Shown here: positions 1-8,011 of the stretch, one piece after another
Layout of the letters: every line of letters begins with the position of its first letter
Numbering within the stretch: the first letter of the stretch is position 1
DNA from: Massilia sp. W12
GTDB taxonomy: Bacteria > Pseudomonadota > Gammaproteobacteria > Burkholderiales > Burkholderiaceae_D
Direction: 5' to 3'
Assembly (NCBI RefSeq): GCF_037300705.1
Contig: NZ_CP147776.1
Coordinates: forward strand, 3,100,001 to 3,164,000
DNA: 64,000 nt
The notes under the pieces: generated by a model
What the model was told of the DNA's origin: nothing
What the model saw: only the letters and a program-made list of their open reading frames with translations
The model's database searches: none
Program-made: the position numbers and the translations under genes

Positions 1-2
1 TG

Positions 3-2870
3 CGCACGCTGGCGGCGCATCTGCAAGCCGCCGGCGGCGCGCCGCAGCAGCGCATCGCCTTTATCGCCGACCGCAGCGCGGAAGCGGTGTTGGCGCTGCT
101 GGCGATTGGCGCGGTGGGCGCCGCCTATGTGCCGCTGGATGGCAGCCTGCCGGCGCAACGTTTGCAATTCATGCTGGAAGATAGCGGCGCCAGCCTGCTG
201 TTGCACAATCAGGCCGGAGCCGCCAGCGCCGCCGCCACTGGCGTGGCGCTGCTGTCGATTGAAAACGCGCTGCGCAGTGCGCCAGCCTGCGATTACCAGG
301 CCCCGCCGCTGGCCGCCGGATCTTGCGCGTATGTGATTTACACCTCCGGCTCCAGCGGCCAGCCCAAGGGCGTGATGTTAAGCCATGCCCAGGTGATGAA
401 TCTGGTGCGCGGCTTTGCGGCCCGCCATCCTTTCGCCAACCAGCGCCTGCTGATGATTCCGCCGCTGATGTTTGACGCCTCGGTGGGCGATCTGTTTCCC
501 GTCATCGCCAGCAGCGCGACGCTGGTTTTGCACCCGGCCCCGCAAACCTTAAACGCAGCCGCCTTGCAAGCGTTCTGCCAGCAACAGCAAGTGACGGCGA
601 TTGACGCGCCGGCGGCTTTGTGGCGGCGCTGGACCGACGATTTAGCCGCCCTGCCCGCGCCGCGTCTGCCCGGTTTGCAATTGCTGATGTTTGGCGGCGA
701 AGCGGTCTCGCTGGAACTGGTGCAGCGCTTTGCCGCCCTGACCGGACAGCGGGTATTGCTGGCGAATCATTATGGCCCGACGGAAGCGGCGGTGTGCGCC
801 ACCATGCAAAGCACGGTGGACGGGGCCGGGCTGCCGGCGGGCGAATTGTCCATCGGCACGCCGCTGCCAGGGGTGCGGATTTATATTCTGGATGCGCATG
901 GCCAGCTGGTGCCGCAAGGCGCTGTGGGCGAATTGTGCATCGCCGGCGCCGGCGTGGCGCTGGGTTATCTTGGCTTGCCGGAACAAAATGCGCAGCGTTT
1001 TTGCGCCGATCCCTTCACGCCCGGCGCGCGCATGTACAAAAGCGGCGACCTGGCGCGCTTTAGCAGCGCGGGCCGGCTGCACTTCATCGGGCGGCGCGAT
1101 CATCAAGTCAAATTGCGCGGTTTTCGCATTGAGCTGGGTGAAATCGAGCATGCGGCAAACAGCTGCGCCGGGGTGCAGGCGGCAATCGCCGGGGTTTGCG
1201 AGATCAAACCGGGCGACCAGCGTTTGGCGCTGTGGTATGTCGGCGCGCCGGCGCAAAACGAGTTGCGCAGCGAGTTGGCGCAACGTTTGCCGCAAGCCAT
1301 GCTGCCTGCGCTGTTTTTGCAAATGGCTGCGCTGCCCCTGACGAATAACGGCAAAATCGACCGCCGCGCCCTGCCGCAACCGGGCGCCGACAGTCTGCCG
1401 CCGCGCAGCCTGCTGGCCCCGGCCAGCGCCGCCGAAGCGGATTTGCTCGCGATCTGGCGCGATTTGCTGAATCTGCAGGAAATCAGCTGCGATGATGATT
1501 TTTTCGCCATCGGCGGCGATTCGCTGATGACCTTGCCGCTGGCGGCCAGGATCCGCCAGCATTTCGCCATCGAATTTCCGGTGGCGCGCATTTTCAGCGC
1601 TTCCAGCATTGTCCGCATGGCGCAGGAAATCCAGGCCATCGCCAGCGGTGAGGCGCAAGATGCCGGCTTTCACACCCCCATCGTGCTGGAGCAGGATATC
1701 GATCCCGCCCAAGCGCAGCCGGCGCGCAGCGGCCAGGCCGCACGCCGCGCCCTGGTCAGCGGCGCCACCGGCTTTCTTGGAGCCTGGCTGGTGCGCCGTC
1801 TGCTGGATGACAGCGCTTTGCAGATTCAATGTCTGGTGCGTGCGGAAAACCCGGAAAAAGGCTTGCAACGCATCATCGCCAATTTGCAAAGTTACGACTT
1901 GTGGCGCGCCGACAGGGCGCAGCAGGATGCGGCGCGGCTGGAAATCATCGCCGGCGATTTGAGCCTGCCCATGCTGGGCTTGTCTGATGCAAGCTTCAGC
2001 CGCCTGGCGCAGGAATGCGATTTGATTTTCCATAACGGCGGCCAGGTCAACTTCCTCGCGCCTTATGAGCATATGGCGGCGGCGAATGTGGAAGGCACGC
2101 GCGCCATTCTCCGCTTAGCCTGCAGCGGGCATATCAAACCCTTGCACTTTGTCTCCACCCTCGGGGTGTATTTCAATCAGCATTATTTGTCAGACAGCGT
2201 GCGCGAAAACAGCGCGCCGCCGCTGCAGGCGCCGCAGGCTGGCGGCTATAACCAGAGCAAATGGGCGGCGGAAAGTCTGGTGTTGCAAGCGCGCGCACGC
2301 GGCTTGCCATGTGCGATTCACCGCCCGGCGCGCATCACCGGCGACAGCGTCAGCGGGGCCGCGAATGCCAGCGATTATTTCAGCGCCTGGATCAAAGGTT
2401 GCCTGCAATTGGGCATGCTGCCGGTGGAGGAAAACGACAGCTTTGACATGATTCCGGTCGATTTTGTGGCCGGCGCGATTGTCGGCATGGCCTTGCAGGG
2501 CAAGGGCTTGGCGCAGGGACAGGAAGGTGGCGGCAATTGGCATTATTACAATGCGCAACGGCTGCCGGTGAGCCAAGCCGCGCACGCCCTGCAGCAAGCC
2601 GGCTATCAACTGCCGCACGCCAGCTATGCCGAATGGCGGCTGGCCCTGCAAAGCGCGCCGCGCAGCAATCCGCTGGCGGTGTTTGCCGCACTGTACCCGG
2701 AAACGCCGGATCTGCGCGAACCGGAATTCGATTGCCGCACCACCTTTGCGCTATGCGCTGAACTCGGTTTGCACTGCCCGCCGGCGGATGCGCCGCTGTT
2801 CCTGCGCACATTGCGCTTTTTACAATCCCATGGCGCACTGCCGCACACAGCACAGGAGCAAACGGCATGA
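3..2870 (+). CDS. NRPS-like protein, adenylation-carrier-thioester reductase (5' end outside window)
   Basis: The open frame runs in from the left edge, so the start and any upstream condensation domain are not visible; 955 residues remain. An AMP-binding adenylation domain fills about 3-1400, with core motif YTSGSSGQPKG near 336-372 and YGPTE near 771-785. A carrier domain follows, with FFAIGGDSL carrying the phosphopantetheine Ser at 1521-1523. From about 1740 to the end there is a Lys2/CAR-type thioester reductase with nucleotide motif GATGFLG (1761-1781) and a YxxxK catalytic pair (YNQSK, 2247-2261). In this family the activated amino or aryl acid is held as a thioester and released by NAD(P)H as an aldehyde or alcohol. 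The stop overlaps the exporter start (ATGA), so the two are translationally coupled. The substrate cannot be read safely from the sequence; the nearby kynurenine monooxygenase hints at an aromatic, kynurenine-derived acid. Confidence 0.9.
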   Translation, partial: RTLAAHLQAAGGAPQQRIAFIADRSAEAVLALLAIGAVGAAYVPLDGSLPAQRLQFMLEDSGASLLLHNQAGAASAAATGVALLSIENALRSAPACDYQAPPLAAGSCAYVIYTSGSSGQPKGVMLSHAQVMNLVRGFAARHPFANQRLLMIPPLMFDASVGDLFPVIASSATLVLHPAPQTLNAAALQAFCQQQQVTAIDAPAALWRRWTDDLAALPAPRLPGLQLLMFGGEAVSLELVQRFAALTGQRVLLANHYGPTEAAVCATMQSTVDGAGLPAGELSIGTPLPGVRIYILDAHGQLVPQGAVGELCIAGAGVALGYLGLPEQNAQRFCADPFTPGARMYKSGDLARFSSAGRLHFIGRRDHQVKLRGFRIELGEIEHAANSCAGVQAAIAGVCEIKPGDQRLALWYVGAPAQNELRSELAQRLPQAMLPALFLQMAALPLTNNGKIDRRALPQPGADSLPPRSLLAPASAAEADLLAIWRDLLNLQEISCDDDFFAIGGDSLMTLPLAARIRQHFAIEFPVARIFSASSIVRMAQEIQAIASGEAQDAGFHTPIVLEQDIDPAQAQPARSGQAARRALVSGATGFLGAWLVRRLLDDSALQIQCLVRAENPEKGLQRIIANLQSYDLWRADRAQQDAARLEIIAGDLSLPMLGLSDASFSRLAQECDLIFHNGGQVNFLAPYEHMAAANVEGTRAILRLACSGHIKPLHFVSTLGVYFNQHYLSDSVRENSAPPLQAPQAGGYNQSKWAAESLVLQARARGLPCAIHRPARITGDSVSGAANASDYFSAWIKGCLQLGMLPVEENDSFDMIPVDFVAGAIVGMALQGKGLAQGQEGGGNWHYYNAQRLPVSQAAHALQQAGYQLPHASYAEWRLALQSAPRSNPLAVFAALYPETPDLREPEFDCRTTFALCAELGLHCPPADAPLFLRTLRFLQSHGALPHTAQEQTA

Positions 2871-4195
2871 ATACTCTGGCCGGCTTACGTAATTTCTTAC
2901 TCATCTGGAGCGGCCAGCTGGTTTCCAGCGTCGGCTCGCGCCTGTCTTCATTCGCGCTCGGCATCTGGGTCTTAAAAACCACTGGCTCCACCTCAAAATT
3001 CGCCCTGATTTTTGTCTGCATGGCGATTCCGGCGGTGCTCCTGTCGCCCTTTGCCGGGGCCTTGGTTGACCGCTGGGACAGACGCAAAACCATGATGCTG
3101 TGCGATCTGAGTTGCAGCGTGCTGATGTTGGGGCAGGCCGCCTTGCTGGCGGCCGGCGCGCTCGAACTCTGGCATATCTATCTGGGTGCGGCGCTGGCGG
3201 CGTTAGCCAACGCGTTTCATGCGCCGGCCTATCTGGCCTCGGTGCCGCTGCTGGCCAGCAATGAGCAATTAACGCGCGCAAATGGTTTGATTCAAACCAC
3301 CGAAGCGGTGGCGATGATCGCCGGCCCCCTGCTGGCCGGGGTGCTGGTGAGCATGATGAGCGTGCAAGGCGTGCTCTTGATCGACGGTTTGACATTCCTG
3401 GCCGCTGTCTTCGCGCTGTCGATGGCGCGGGTGCCGCGTCCGCCGGCGGCGCCGCAGCCGGCAGACAGCCTGTATCGCGAAGCCGCCGCCGGATTTGCCT
3501 ATGTGCGGCAACAGCGCGGCCTGCTTGGCCTGCTCGGGGTGTTCGGCGTGAGCAATTTCCTGTTCGCCATCGCCAGCATCCTGATCACGCCATTGGTGCT
3601 CTCGTTCGCCACGGAAATCCAATTGGGCGAGCAATTCGCCATCGGCGGCGCCGGCCTGTTCCTGGGCGGCTTGTTTATGACCATCAGCGGCGGCTTCAAA
3701 CAGCGGGCGCGCGCCGCCCTGGCGTTTTACTGCATCGCCGGGCTGGCCCTGGCGCTGCACGGCGTGGCGGCCAATTTCTGGCTGGTGTGCGGCATGGGCT
3801 TTGTGTTCTTTTTGACCTTGCCGATCATCAACGCTTCGTTCGCCTCGGTCTGGCAGAGCAAAATCGCGCCGCACATGCTGGGGCGCTGCTTTGCGATTCA
3901 ACGCGTGTTATCCGAATCCGCCATGCCGGTCGGCTATGTGCTGGCCGGGCCGCTGGCGGAAAACTGGTTTGACCCCATGCTCCAACCCGGCGGCGCGCTG
4001 GCCGCTTCGGTCGGCGCCGTGATCGGCGTCGGGGCCGGGCGCGGCGTCGGCCTGATTTTCATCGTGCTGGGACTGGCGATGTTGCTCACCGCCATGCTCG
4101 CGCTGGCGCAACCGGCGATCCGCTCGGTGGATCAACTGCCCGACCAGGCGCCGCCGGATGATGCGGCAGACAGCGCCCGCGCCAGTCCGGCATAA
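2867..4195 (+). CDS. MFS transporter (EntS/MFS_3-like exporter)
   Basis: This 442-residue protein has about twelve hydrophobic segments. After the second segment it carries the MFS loop signature, seen as GALVDRWDRRKTMM near residues 63-76. The opening IWSGQLVSSVGSRLSSFALGIW is typical of the MFS_3 group, which includes EntS-type siderophore exporters and macrolide efflux proteins. It starts inside the stop of the NRPS-like gene (ATGA overlap), so the likely role is export of the product of that synthetase. The C-terminal tail of roughly 30 residues is hydrophilic and acidic. Export of another metabolite or drug cannot be excluded. Confidence 0.85.
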   Translation: MNTLAGLRNFLLIWSGQLVSSVGSRLSSFALGIWVLKTTGSTSKFALIFVCMAIPAVLLSPFAGALVDRWDRRKTMMLCDLSCSVLMLGQAALLAAGALELWHIYLGAALAALANAFHAPAYLASVPLLASNEQLTRANGLIQTTEAVAMIAGPLLAGVLVSMMSVQGVLLIDGLTFLAAVFALSMARVPRPPAAPQPADSLYREAAAGFAYVRQQRGLLGLLGVFGVSNFLFAIASILITPLVLSFATEIQLGEQFAIGGAGLFLGGLFMTISGGFKQRARAALAFYCIAGLALALHGVAANFWLVCGMGFVFFLTLPIINASFASVWQSKIAPHMLGRCFAIQRVLSESAMPVGYVLAGPLAENWFDPMLQPGGALAASVGAVIGVGAGRGVGLIFIVLGLAMLLTAMLALAQPAIRSVDQLPDQAPPDDAADSARASPA

Positions 4196-4277
4196 ACCAT
4201 TGCAGTGACAGACAAAACGCAGACAACACACACAAAGCCGCCGCAAAAAAACCATGCCGGCGCAAAAGCAAGAAGCT

Positions 4278-4289
4278 GGAATATATTCC
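4278..4289. promoter_or_regulatory. Perfect 12-bp palindrome upstream of the DUF6875 gene
   Basis: GGAATATATTCC is a perfect inverted repeat 13 bases before the ATG at 4303, in an otherwise structureless 107-bp gap. It could be an operator or chance; the GGGAG ribosome-binding site lies just after it. Confidence 0.25.
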
Positions 4290-4302
4290 TCGGGAGCATG
4301 AC

Positions 4303-5112
4303 ATGACACACCACAATCAAACACCAGAAGGGGCCCCCCGCTGCCCTCACGCCGCAGGTCTTGGCGAACCTGCCTTGCCGATGCCGCGTTTGCTGCGCAT
4401 ATCAGAAGTCTTGCGCAACTATGCGGCGACGCATCCGATGGCGTGCATCGCCGACTGGGTGCACAACTACCTGGCCAAAGCGCATCCTGAACTGGGCCGC
4501 AAAGGCCCGGTCTGCCCCTTTGTGCCGATTTCACTGGAACTCGATACGATCTGGATGGCGGAAATTCCGCACAACAAACCGGATCTGCACGCAATCAGCG
4601 ATGTGATTTTGCGTTATCGCGATCTGTTCCTGGAATCGGAGCCGGTGAGCGGCGCGGATATGCTGAACAAGGCCTTCCTGGTGGTGTTTCCCAATCTTGG
4701 CCCGGAAGGAGCCTCGATTGTGGATGAGGTGCAATACCATCTGAAACGGCATTTTGTCGAAAAAGGCATGATGCTGGGCGAATTCCACGCCAGCAACCAA
4801 AGCCCCGGCTTGCGCAATCCTGATTTCCGCCCCCTGCGCAGCCCGATTCCCATGCTGGCGATGCGCTATATGGTCGATTCCGACCTGCCGTTTCTGGCGC
4901 GCGAAGACTATCCGCCGGAATTGCGCACCGCCTATCTGCGCACCTATCTGGCGCGTCTGGGCAGCGATTTAAGCCCGGCCAAATTTGATGAAGCGATGAA
5001 CGCCGTGATTGAGGCGGAAATTGAAAAACGTTTGCGCCAGGGCAAACCTTTGTCGAATTGGTATTGCAGCCGCTGCCAGGCATCACAGGAAAAACAGGGA
5101 GTGCCGGCATGA
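4303..5112 (+). CDS. DUF6875 domain protein
   Basis: This soluble 269-residue protein has no signal peptide or membrane segment. It resembles the DUF6875 family from its central region: a GRKGPVCPFVP segment near residues 65-75 and a conserved histidine-containing FHASNQSPGLRNP stretch near residues 160-172. I recall members of this family sitting beside NRPS genes; the biochemical role is unknown to me. The C-terminus holds a CSRCQ pair of cysteines near residue 258, which could bind metal. A GGGAG site precedes the ATG by about 8 bases. The stop overlaps the next start (ATGA), coupling it to the kynurenine monooxygenase gene. I infer a tailoring or accessory role in the same pathway. Confidence 0.6.
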   Translation: MTHHNQTPEGAPRCPHAAGLGEPALPMPRLLRISEVLRNYAATHPMACIADWVHNYLAKAHPELGRKGPVCPFVPISLELDTIWMAEIPHNKPDLHAISDVILRYRDLFLESEPVSGADMLNKAFLVVFPNLGPEGASIVDEVQYHLKRHFVEKGMMLGEFHASNQSPGLRNPDFRPLRSPIPMLAMRYMVDSDLPFLAREDYPPELRTAYLRTYLARLGSDLSPAKFDEAMNAVIEAEIEKRLRQGKPLSNWYCSRCQASQEKQGVPA

Positions 5113-6461
5113 GCGCGCTGCATCAGGAAAAGCAAAACGGCGCGCGCATCGCGATTGTCGGCGGCGGGCTGGCCGGTTCGCTGCTGGCCCTCGCACTCGC
5201 GCAAAAGGGACATGCGGTGGATGTCTATGAACGGCGGCCCGATCCGCGCCGGCAGGAGCTGGCGGCAGGCCGCTCGATCAATCTGGGCTTATCCAAGCGC
5301 GGCATGCAGGGGCTGGCGATGGTCGGCTTGCTCGAAACCGTATTGCAAAAGGCGGTGGTGATGAGCGGGCGCGTGATCCATGCGCCGGACGGCGCGACCC
5401 GCTATCAGCCATATGGCAAAAACAGCAATGAGGTCTTGCATTCGATCGACCGGAATGAATTGAACCTGCTGTTGCTGGAAAAAGCGCTGGAACATCCGAA
5501 TCTGCGCCTGTTTTTTGAACACAAGCTGGAACGGGTGGATAAGGCGCGCCAGACTTTGTATTTTGAACATGCCGGCAAACAGGTTGTGGTGCAACCCTTG
5601 TGGGTGGTCGGCGCGGATGGCGCGTTTTCCACCATGCGCCGCGAATTGCAATACGGCGAGCGGGCCGATTTCCACCAGGAATATCTGGAATGGGGCTATA
5701 AGGAATTGACGCTGGCGGCCAAGCCCGACGGCACATCCGTGATTGAAAAAACCGCCTTGCATGTGTGGCCGCGCAGCCATTGCCTGTTTGTCTCGCACCC
5801 GAACCGGGACAGCTCACACACCCTGACCCTGTTTTTGCCGCATGAGGGCAAAGACAGCTTCGCCACGGTGCAAACGCGCGAAGATGTGGCGCAGCTGGTG
5901 CAAAAATACTTCCCCGACCTGGCCCCGATGCTGCCCAATCTGCAAGAGCAATGGATGCAACACCCGACCGGGGCCTTGCTCACCATCCGCAGCGCCCCAT
6001 GGCGCTATGGAGATTGGGCGGTGCTGGTGGGCGACGCCTGCCATGCGGTGTATCCCTTCTTCGGCCAGGGCATGAATTCCGCGTTTGAGGATTGCTGCAC
6101 CCTGATGCAAACGCTGCAAGAACACGGCTTCGCAGCGGCCCCGGCGTTTGCCGCGTATGAGGAAAAACGCCGCCGCCACACCGATGCGCTGTGCGAATTA
6201 TCCAAACGCAACTTCATTGAGCTGCGTCAGACCGTGCAATCGCCCTGGTTCTTGCTGCGCAAGAAAGTCGATCTGCTGTTAAACCGCATCATGCCCTCCA
6301 GCTGGCTGCCGCTGTACACCATGATTGCGCACACCACCATGCCGTATGCCGATGCATGGGACAAAGCCAAACGCCAAGACCGGCTCTTGAACGCCACCGC
6401 CATCGGCCTGGGCGGCATCGGTTTATGGCTGACTCTTTATCTGACCCTGGGAGCACGTTAA
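5109..6461 (+). CDS. kmo: Kynurenine 3-monooxygenase
   Basis: This 450-residue flavoprotein hydroxylase has the Rossmann FAD motif VGGGLAGS at residues 17-24, the KMO-typical GRSINLGLSKRGMQGL segment near 55-70, and the second FAD motif GDACHAVYPFFGQGMNSAF near 307-325. KMO converts L-kynurenine to 3-hydroxykynurenine using NADPH and O2. The last 30 or so residues are hydrophobic, as in KMO proteins with a C-terminal membrane anchor. I start it at the ATG that overlaps the previous stop, not at the in-frame ATG 51 bases upstream inside the previous gene. No kynureninase or tryptophan dioxygenase is in view, so this enzyme probably serves a dedicated biosynthetic pathway and not NAD synthesis. 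A related aromatic hydroxylase with another substrate is the main alternative. Confidence 0.85.
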   Translation: MSALHQEKQNGARIAIVGGGLAGSLLALALAQKGHAVDVYERRPDPRRQELAAGRSINLGLSKRGMQGLAMVGLLETVLQKAVVMSGRVIHAPDGATRYQPYGKNSNEVLHSIDRNELNLLLLEKALEHPNLRLFFEHKLERVDKARQTLYFEHAGKQVVVQPLWVVGADGAFSTMRRELQYGERADFHQEYLEWGYKELTLAAKPDGTSVIEKTALHVWPRSHCLFVSHPNRDSSHTLTLFLPHEGKDSFATVQTREDVAQLVQKYFPDLAPMLPNLQEQWMQHPTGALLTIRSAPWRYGDWAVLVGDACHAVYPFFGQGMNSAFEDCCTLMQTLQEHGFAAAPAFAAYEEKRRRHTDALCELSKRNFIELRQTVQSPWFLLRKKVDLLLNRIMPSSWLPLYTMIAHTTMPYADAWDKAKRQDRLLNATAIGLGGIGLWLTLYLTLGAR

Positions 6462-7954
6462 TGCAAAGTATGACTTTAAGCGCGGGCCTTGCCGCCGCAC
6501 GCGAACGGATGGTGTTGGGCGGCTTGCTGGCCTGCTTTCTGGCCATTTTGAGCGTGGTTTTTTTAAATGTCTGGCTGGCCAAGCCTGCGCTGTGGACTTT
6601 GCTGGCGGCGTTGCCGGCGCTGGCCGCCAGCCCGGCGCTGGCGCGCCGCCTGTCGCCCGGGCTGGACGGCCTGGCCTTGCGTCATCCGCTGCTGTCCATG
6701 TTGTGGTTGCTGATTGCGATTGCGCTGATGCTGCGCTTTGCCGGTCTGGCGCTGTATATGAGCAATCCCGATCTGCCGCAAGGCTCGGTGTTCTGGTTTG
6801 ATGATTTTTATATCAATCACAGCTGTTTTTCAGCGTATTGGAAAGCCGATCAGCTGGCCCAGTCGAATACCGCCAATATTTATCTGCTGACGCCGTATGA
6901 GGGCATGGAGGGACGCTTCAAACTCGATGAATTTCTGTATCCGCCGCAATTTCTGCTGCTGCCGCGCGCCCTGTCCTGGCTTGGTCTGAACTTTTTGCAA
7001 ATGCGCGCGCTCTGGTTTGTGCTCGACGCCTTGCTGCTGGCCGGCGTCATGCTGGCGCTGTGCGCCTGGATCGGCGGCGCCGTTGGCCGCCGGCTTGGCT
7101 TGCTGTTGCCGCTGCTGTGGCTGGGCTTTCCGATTCTGATCACGCTGCAAACCGGCAATTACCAGGTGCAGGCGCTGGCCTTGGCCGTGCTGGCGATGAT
7201 ACTGTTTGAGCGCAATCGCAATCTGAGCGGCGGCGCGCTGATGGCGCTGGCTTTGTTCAAAATCTTCCCCGGCATTTTATGTCTGGTGCTGTTGCTGCAA
7301 AAACGCTGGCGCGCAGTCGGCGCAACCATCGCCTTTTCCCTGCTGTATCTGGGGGCCGGCGCGCTGATCATCGGCAGCCAGCACTATCAAACCTTCCTCG
7401 GCTATCAAATGCCGCGCATGTCCAGCGCAGAACACTGGGCCTGGCTGATGTTGGACGGCTTGGAAGGGGTGGTGGCGATCAACCATTCCGTGCCGGCCCT
7501 GCTGCTCAAAGCGCGCATTTTGTTTGGCTGGAAAGACATCGGCATGGCGCATGTGGCGCAGCTGGCCTGGCTGTGGAGTCTGGCCGTGATTGCGCTGGGG
7601 GCCGTGGCCGGCTGGCGCTTGCGCCACGCCGATTTGCCGCGCAGTCAGACTGCCGCGCTGTGGATCAGCCTGTTGGCCCTGGGCGCGCTGCGCAGCGCCT
7701 TCGTGCCGGATGATTACGCCATGGTTCCCATGATCTGGCTGTGGGGCATCAGCGCTGCCGTGTATTGGGGGCCGCAGGCGGGCCGCAACGCCTTGCTGAT
7801 CCTGCTTTGGCTGGCCTGCGCCACCGTGCTGCCCTTCGCCCGGTTTGATCCGGCCCAGAGCGGCGTTCTGATGCTGGTCTCTACTCTGTGTCAATTCATC
7901 ACACTGTCCCTGTGTTTGTGGTCAGTGTGTTATCGTCGCGCCCACCAGGCGTAA
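6461..7954 (+). CDS. GT-C fold glycosyltransferase, GT87/DUF2029 family
   Basis: This polytopic 497-residue membrane protein has around ten hydrophobic segments. Between the early segments it carries an acidic periplasmic loop (FWFDDFYIN near residue 113) and the family signature YPPQFLLLP near residues 164-172. GT87 enzymes use polyprenyl-phosphate sugars at the outer face of the inner membrane; known members transfer mannose or arabinofuranose in actinobacteria. The ATG shares one base with the KMO stop (TAATG), so it belongs to the same transcript as the tailoring genes. A DprE1/DprE2/UbiA set lies downstream, so polyprenyl-phosphoryl-arabinofuranose is the attractive donor, but that is inference. 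The acceptor could be a lipid, glycan, pilin or the NRPS-like product. Confidence 0.75.
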   Translation: MQSMTLSAGLAAARERMVLGGLLACFLAILSVVFLNVWLAKPALWTLLAALPALAASPALARRLSPGLDGLALRHPLLSMLWLLIAIALMLRFAGLALYMSNPDLPQGSVFWFDDFYINHSCFSAYWKADQLAQSNTANIYLLTPYEGMEGRFKLDEFLYPPQFLLLPRALSWLGLNFLQMRALWFVLDALLLAGVMLALCAWIGGAVGRRLGLLLPLLWLGFPILITLQTGNYQVQALALAVLAMILFERNRNLSGGALMALALFKIFPGILCLVLLLQKRWRAVGATIAFSLLYLGAGALIIGSQHYQTFLGYQMPRMSSAEHWAWLMLDGLEGVVAINHSVPALLLKARILFGWKDIGMAHVAQLAWLWSLAVIALGAVAGWRLRHADLPRSQTAALWISLLALGALRSAFVPDDYAMVPMIWLWGISAAVYWGPQAGRNALLILLWLACATVLPFARFDPAQSGVLMLVSTLCQFITLSLCLWSVCYRRAHQA

Positions 7955-7972
7955 AACAATTATTCAGCCTGC

Positions 7973-7998
7973 GGGCCGCACTGCGGCCCCGTATTTTT
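7973..7998 (+). terminator. Intrinsic terminator-like hairpin
   Basis: GGGCCGC (7973-7979), loop ACT, GCGGCCC (7983-7989), then a run of five T at 7994-7998. It lies in the 57-bp gap between the GT-C gene and the DUF5916 gene and may end or attenuate the upstream operon. Confidence 0.6.
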
Positions 7999-8011
7999 AA
8001 GAAAGAAAACC

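Noticed and set aside
642-2072. Long minus-strand open frame opposite the NRPS-like gene
   Set aside because: It mirrors the strongly coding plus strand, is rich in Gln, Arg, Ala and His, and shows no domain. It is a codon-bias shadow.
5058-5108. Upstream in-frame start for the kynurenine monooxygenase
   Set aside because: It lies inside the DUF6875 gene and adds residues not expected before the FAD motif. The overlapping ATGA start fits better.
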